A stretch of 7,758 nt of DNA, taken from NCBI GenBank assembly GCA_021812905.1, contig JAKAMM010000070.1, positions 1 through 7,758 of the forward strand, read 5' to 3'. Below the pieces are notes generated by a model, which did not search any database, was not told where the DNA came from, and saw nothing but the letters and a program-made list of their open reading frames with translations. A program made the translations under genes and the position numbers. Source of the DNA: Chloroflexota bacterium. Its GTDB lineage: Bacteria > Chloroflexota > Anaerolineae > Anaerolineales > Villigracilaceae. Position 1 is the stretch's first letter. Each line of letters starts with the position of its first letter. Below, piece after piece: positions 5,247-7,758 of this stretch.

Positions 5247-6617
5247 ATGAAGCGTTTACTGACAATTACTCTCCTTATGTTGGGGCTCTCAGGTCTTTTC
5301 CTGTGGGCGGGGGCTACTCCGGCAAAAGCCGGTTGTAATGTATGTGATTTAACGGGAGCTGGCAGTAAGTGCGCCTGGGATCCAAATACCGGTGAAACGG
5401 TTTGTAAATGCTGGAATGGAAATAACGGATGTTTGTCATATTGTGGTTCAGGATATTATCCTTGCAGTACTGGCTGTTGCCCGACGGGGAGCGGCGGGGG
5501 AGGGGGAACTTATAACGGCGGGGATCAGTTCTGTGCTCCAAATGGCCTGATACAAGTGTGCGGAGACCCGCCGCAAACGACGTGCAAACGCAGCAATGGC
5601 GGATGCTGGGGAAGCGGCGGCAGGGTAGTCGGAGGAGACTGTAATGAACATTGGGGGGGAGCGCTGTGCCAGACAAACTGCTGGTGCGAATCTCCCTGCG
5701 ACGCAAATGCCTGGCAAGCCTGTTCCACTTCCTGCGGATGGGGCGTGCAGTATAACGCCTGCGGAACCGCCCGGAGCTGTATCGTCAATGATCCCAATTC
5801 CTGGGGAGCCTGGAGCCCCTGTTCCGCAACCTGCGGCGGGGGAACCCAGTACCGAGTAAACACCTGCGGGACTTCGTACCAAACCCGGGCCTGCAACACC
5901 CAAGCCTGCTATTTCTCCTGGTGGCAGGTAAAGGACAGCGATATTATGGCCAACGGAGATTTAGTCAGCAAAGTTTCCGCCGGCAGCTACTTCGGACTCC
6001 CCGGCGACGGGGGATATCCGGGAGTGCCTGCATATAGCGGAAGCACAAGCCTGACGGGCGCAAACGTCTCGCAGGCAGGCTGGCTGGCGGAGAGTCCGAA
6101 TCAGAATGCCAGAATTTTCGACTATAAATATTTTGCCAATCAAATTCCGAAAGATACGGTTATTTACAATCTTTCTTTAAACACGCTTGATCAGACGGCG
6201 ATCGACGCAAACACGACGCCTTTCTACGGCTACTATTGGTACAGGTTTGACGGGAGCTTACCTAACCTGGACTTGAACTTAAACTCAAATTTAAATATCG
6301 GCGCTAAAAAAGTTATTCTTCTTATTAATTCGGCTGATTTTAATATCAAAGGCAATATCAATCTGACTAAAGGAAGCGGATTTTTTATGGTGATTACCGG
6401 CAAAGACGCAAACGGCGGAAAGGGAAACATTGCGGTTGACCCGGGGGTGGGCGGGGGAGCGGGGCCGAACCTGGAGGGGATTTATGAAGCGGACGGCGCC
6501 TTTAGCGACGGGGCGGGGAGCTCCCAGCTTTGGATGAGGGGAAGCCTTGCCGGTTATGGCGGCCTGACTAGTAAAGTACCCGTGAATTTCCCGTATCCCA
6601 GACCTCCGAGTTTTTAA
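5247..6617 (+). CDS. Secreted cysteine-rich protein with thrombospondin type 1-like repeats and a CPR-type C-terminal domain
   Basis: The 456-residue product begins with a signal peptide (MKRLLTITLLMLGLSGLFLW) ending in an AKA signal peptidase I site before G29; the following GC is not a good lipobox. Residues 30-221 hold all 28 cysteines, an even number consistent with disulfides, broken by a Gly run (82-87). Residues 155-178 (NAWQACSTSCGWG...) and 186-221 (WGAWSPCSATCGGGTQYR...RACNTQAC) match the thrombospondin type 1 pattern W-x-x-W-S-x-C-S-x-T-C-G-x-G; the second copy is the better one. Residues 222-456 have no cysteine and are Asn/Gly/Asp-rich with short beta-like strands. WWQVKDSDIMANGDL (225-239) and LEGIYEADGAFS...RGSLAGYGG resemble exported proteins that I associate with Microgenomates-type CPR bacteria. 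It is probably surface-exposed or adhesive; no catalytic motif was seen. The stop codon lies inside the terminal hairpin. No clear ribosome site. Confidence 0.85.
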   Translation: MKRLLTITLLMLGLSGLFLWAGATPAKAGCNVCDLTGAGSKCAWDPNTGETVCKCWNGNNGCLSYCGSGYYPCSTGCCPTGSGGGGGTYNGGDQFCAPNGLIQVCGDPPQTTCKRSNGGCWGSGGRVVGGDCNEHWGGALCQTNCWCESPCDANAWQACSTSCGWGVQYNACGTARSCIVNDPNSWGAWSPCSATCGGGTQYRVNTCGTSYQTRACNTQACYFSWWQVKDSDIMANGDLVSKVSAGSYFGLPGDGGYPGVPAYSGSTSLTGANVSQAGWLAESPNQNARIFDYKYFANQIPKDTVIYNLSLNTLDQTAIDANTTPFYGYYWYRFDGSLPNLDLNLNSNLNIGAKKVILLINSADFNIKGNINLTKGSGFFMVITGKDANGGKGNIAVDPGVGGGAGPNLEGIYEADGAFSDGAGSSQLWMRGSLAGYGGLTSKVPVNFPYPRPPSF

Positions 6618-6632
6618 AAAACTCTGAGGTCT
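6600..6632. terminator. Hairpin over the stop codon of the cysteine-rich protein gene, probable terminator
   Basis: AGACCTCCGAGTTTTT (6600-6615) pairs with AAAAACTCTGAGGTCT (6617-6632) with one mismatch and a single base between; in practice the A/T tract forms the loop. The TAA stop (6615-6617) sits at its centre. No U tract follows on the plus strand. It shares the AGACCT/AGGTCT hexamers with the inverted repeat at 3534-3570, in the opposite arm order. Confidence 0.55.
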
Positions 6633-6639
6633 CATAACT

Positions 6640-6648
6640 TGGTATAAT
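6640..6648 (+). promoter_or_regulatory. Orphan extended -10 promoter (TGGTATAAT)
   Basis: A perfect TATAAT (6643-6648) is preceded by TG one base upstream, an extended -10 element that needs no good -35. Transcription would start near the ATG at 6657, giving a leaderless message. The reading frame from that ATG is only MKYHI before a TGA at 6672, and no other plus-strand gene follows. The rest of the 6633-6722 spacer shows nothing else I recognise. Confidence 0.45.
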
Positions 6649-6722
6649 CCCCGCCCATGAAATACCACATCTGAATTGCTGCTTACTTTCATTGTGGCAA
6701 ACCTTTTGCGAGCAATGCGGAT

Positions 6723-7758
6723 TTACAGAATTCTATGTTCACGCAGTGGGGTGAGATCAATCAGGTACTTCACAGCAAACAAGACGCCGGGGATGAAGAT
6801 CAGGGCCAGCGGCACAAGGAACAGCCGCGTCTCACCTGCGATGCTAAGCATAAAATGGATCGCGAACCAGGCCGGGCACATGATCAAAAAGAAACGCTGC
6901 CATAGGCGCGGCCAATTAAAGATGAACAACGAACCGATGGCGGGGATAAGTCCAAGCGTGGAAAAAAGCTGATTCCAGGTAAATGCGCGGGTCACGTTAT
7001 AGATCAACATGGGATAGCCAGGCACCACTTCGTAAGGTATGTAAAGCGGGCGGTTGGGATAGAGAAGGTGCAGCCCGAGGAATATGGCTGCGAAGACCGC
7101 ACCAGACAAGAGAAATGGCAGAAGTCGCTTGTGGATGGGCAGTTCTTCATTAACCAAAGCCGCCAGCGCCAGAAAGGGGATCAGGCCGCCGGTCTCGCGA
7201 TTGAGAGCCGCAAAGGCCGTCACGAGAATAACCCAATAATATTTTCGGTCGAGGATCAATAACACAGCCAGCAGGTAGAAGATCAAATCAAAATAGGTGT
7301 TGAACGAAAGGTCATTATCGTAAAAAGCATTCTTCATGCTGCTGGCGAGCAAAAAAATCCCCAGCAGGGCGATGGCTTTTGAACTTGAAACTTTGCGATA
7401 AAGGGCAAATGCCAGCAGAAAAATAGCAAGGTTTTGCAGGACGCGCAGGGAACCAAAGCCGAAGCTGATCGCGTCCTGAACTTTCAAGAATTGAAACAGG
7501 CGGATAAATCCCTCTGCCACATATTCGGACAAAACCCGATACTGCCAGGGATTGGGTGCTTGTCCCTGCAAGACAGCCTCATGCCGTGCCAATTGCGCGC
7601 CATGTATGTAGTTGTCTGCTCCGCTGTTGAGACTGTCGAGTTGAAGTTTGACGGTTACAACTGCAAGGATGATCGCAAGCAAAATCAGCAAAACCCGGGA
7701 ACTTCCTGCGCCTTCCACCAACTTTATCAAATTGAATTTTCCGTATCTTTTCAATAAA
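6723..7758 (-). CDS. Polytopic integral membrane protein, possibly GT-C-like (5' end at or beyond the right edge)
   Basis: The frame starts visibly at a TTG (7754-7752) and continues open to the window edge, so the true start may lie just outside. Counted from the TTG it has 343 residues, with about eight to ten hydrophobic segments, including near 20-37, 104-119, 127-138, 154-168, 172-184, 190-200, 211-231, 263-279, 288-304 and 309-330. Loop motifs conserved-looking for this type of protein are PNPWQYRVL (67-75), NRETG (185-189) and ETRLFLVPL (308-316). The charged residues in loops between helices, and the final Arg-Leu-x-x-Pro stretch, recall GT-C glycosyltransferases or polysaccharide-assembly proteins, but I cannot name the family or substrate. 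It converges on the cassette across a 105-base spacer. Base composition looks like that of the left-hand genes. Confidence 0.8.
   Translation of the reverse strand, partial: LLKRYGKFNLIKLVEGAGSSRVLLILLAIILAVVTVKLQLDSLNSGADNYIHGAQLARHEAVLQGQAPNPWQYRVLSEYVAEGFIRLFQFLKVQDAISFGFGSLRVLQNLAIFLLAFALYRKVSSSKAIALLGIFLLASSMKNAFYDNDLSFNTYFDLIFYLLAVLLILDRKYYWVILVTAFAALNRETGGLIPFLALAALVNEELPIHKRLLPFLLSGAVFAAIFLGLHLLYPNRPLYIPYEVVPGYPMLIYNVTRAFTWNQLFSTLGLIPAIGSLFIFNWPRLWQRFFLIMCPAWFAIHFMLSIAGETRLFLVPLALIFIPGVLFAVKYLIDLTPLREHRIL

Noticed and set aside
5448..5903. Minus-strand frames opposite the cysteine-rich protein gene (also 5314-5706 and 5525-5899)
   Set aside because: They are low-complexity by-products of the Gly/Cys-rich codons. 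The plus frame has a signal peptide and TSP1-like motifs.
3577..6632. A complete integrative element with att sites
   Set aside because: No recombinase gene and no direct repeat of the tRNA 3' end was found on the cassette side, and the tRNA 3' end faces away from the cassette.
6672..6674. TGA read as a sense codon (recoding)
   Set aside because: The lipoprotein gene ends at a TGA that behaves as a normal stop, and all other genes fit the standard bacterial code.

Overview
The window looks like chromosomal DNA from a Chloroflexota (Anaerolineae-like) bacterium. The evidence is indirect: a lipoprotein with the long Thr/Pro linker common in that group, large polytopic GT-C-like membrane proteins, and a TGTCACTGCGAGG...CCTCGCAATGACG palindrome of a kind common in such genomes. 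No rRNA or other direct taxonomic marker is present, so the assignment is an inference.

Layout. Positions 2-982 (+) hold the C-terminal part of a polytopic membrane protein that runs off the left edge. It converges on radA (1005-2444, -), a complete DNA repair/branch-migration ATPase with zinc finger, RecA core and Lon-like domain. A 200-base divergent spacer holding a REP-like palindrome separates radA from an agmatinase/arginase-family ureohydrolase (2645-3544, +). The stop codon of that gene lies inside a perfect 17-bp inverted repeat. Next to it, on the minus strand, is a tRNA-Ser(TGA)-like sequence (3577-3661). Its D, anticodon and variable arms are intact, but its T arm and acceptor stem carry five A.C mismatches, so it is probably a relic.

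Positions 3796-6617 (+) form a three-gene unit: a lipoprotein, a small single-pass membrane protein, and a secreted protein with a cysteine-rich, thrombospondin-type-1-like N-terminal half and a cysteine-free C-terminal half. From about 4150 onward much of it is visibly AT-richer than radA and the ureohydrolase, and its Shine-Dalgarno sequences are weak. The C-terminal half of the last protein resembles exported proteins I associate with Candidate Phyla Radiation (Microgenomates-like) bacteria. I read this block as accessory, probably horizontally acquired, surface/secreted cargo of unknown function. It ends in a second hairpin that also covers the stop codon. Then come an orphan extended -10 promoter with a 5-codon reading frame, and a minus-strand polytopic membrane protein (6723 to the right edge).

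Function. The flanking genes are housekeeping or envelope genes with no evident link to each other. The three cassette genes are co-directional, two of them only 10 bases apart, and all three products are predicted to be exported or membrane-bound, so they may act together at the cell surface. No catalytic motif, CRISPR array, insertion sequence or recombinase was found.
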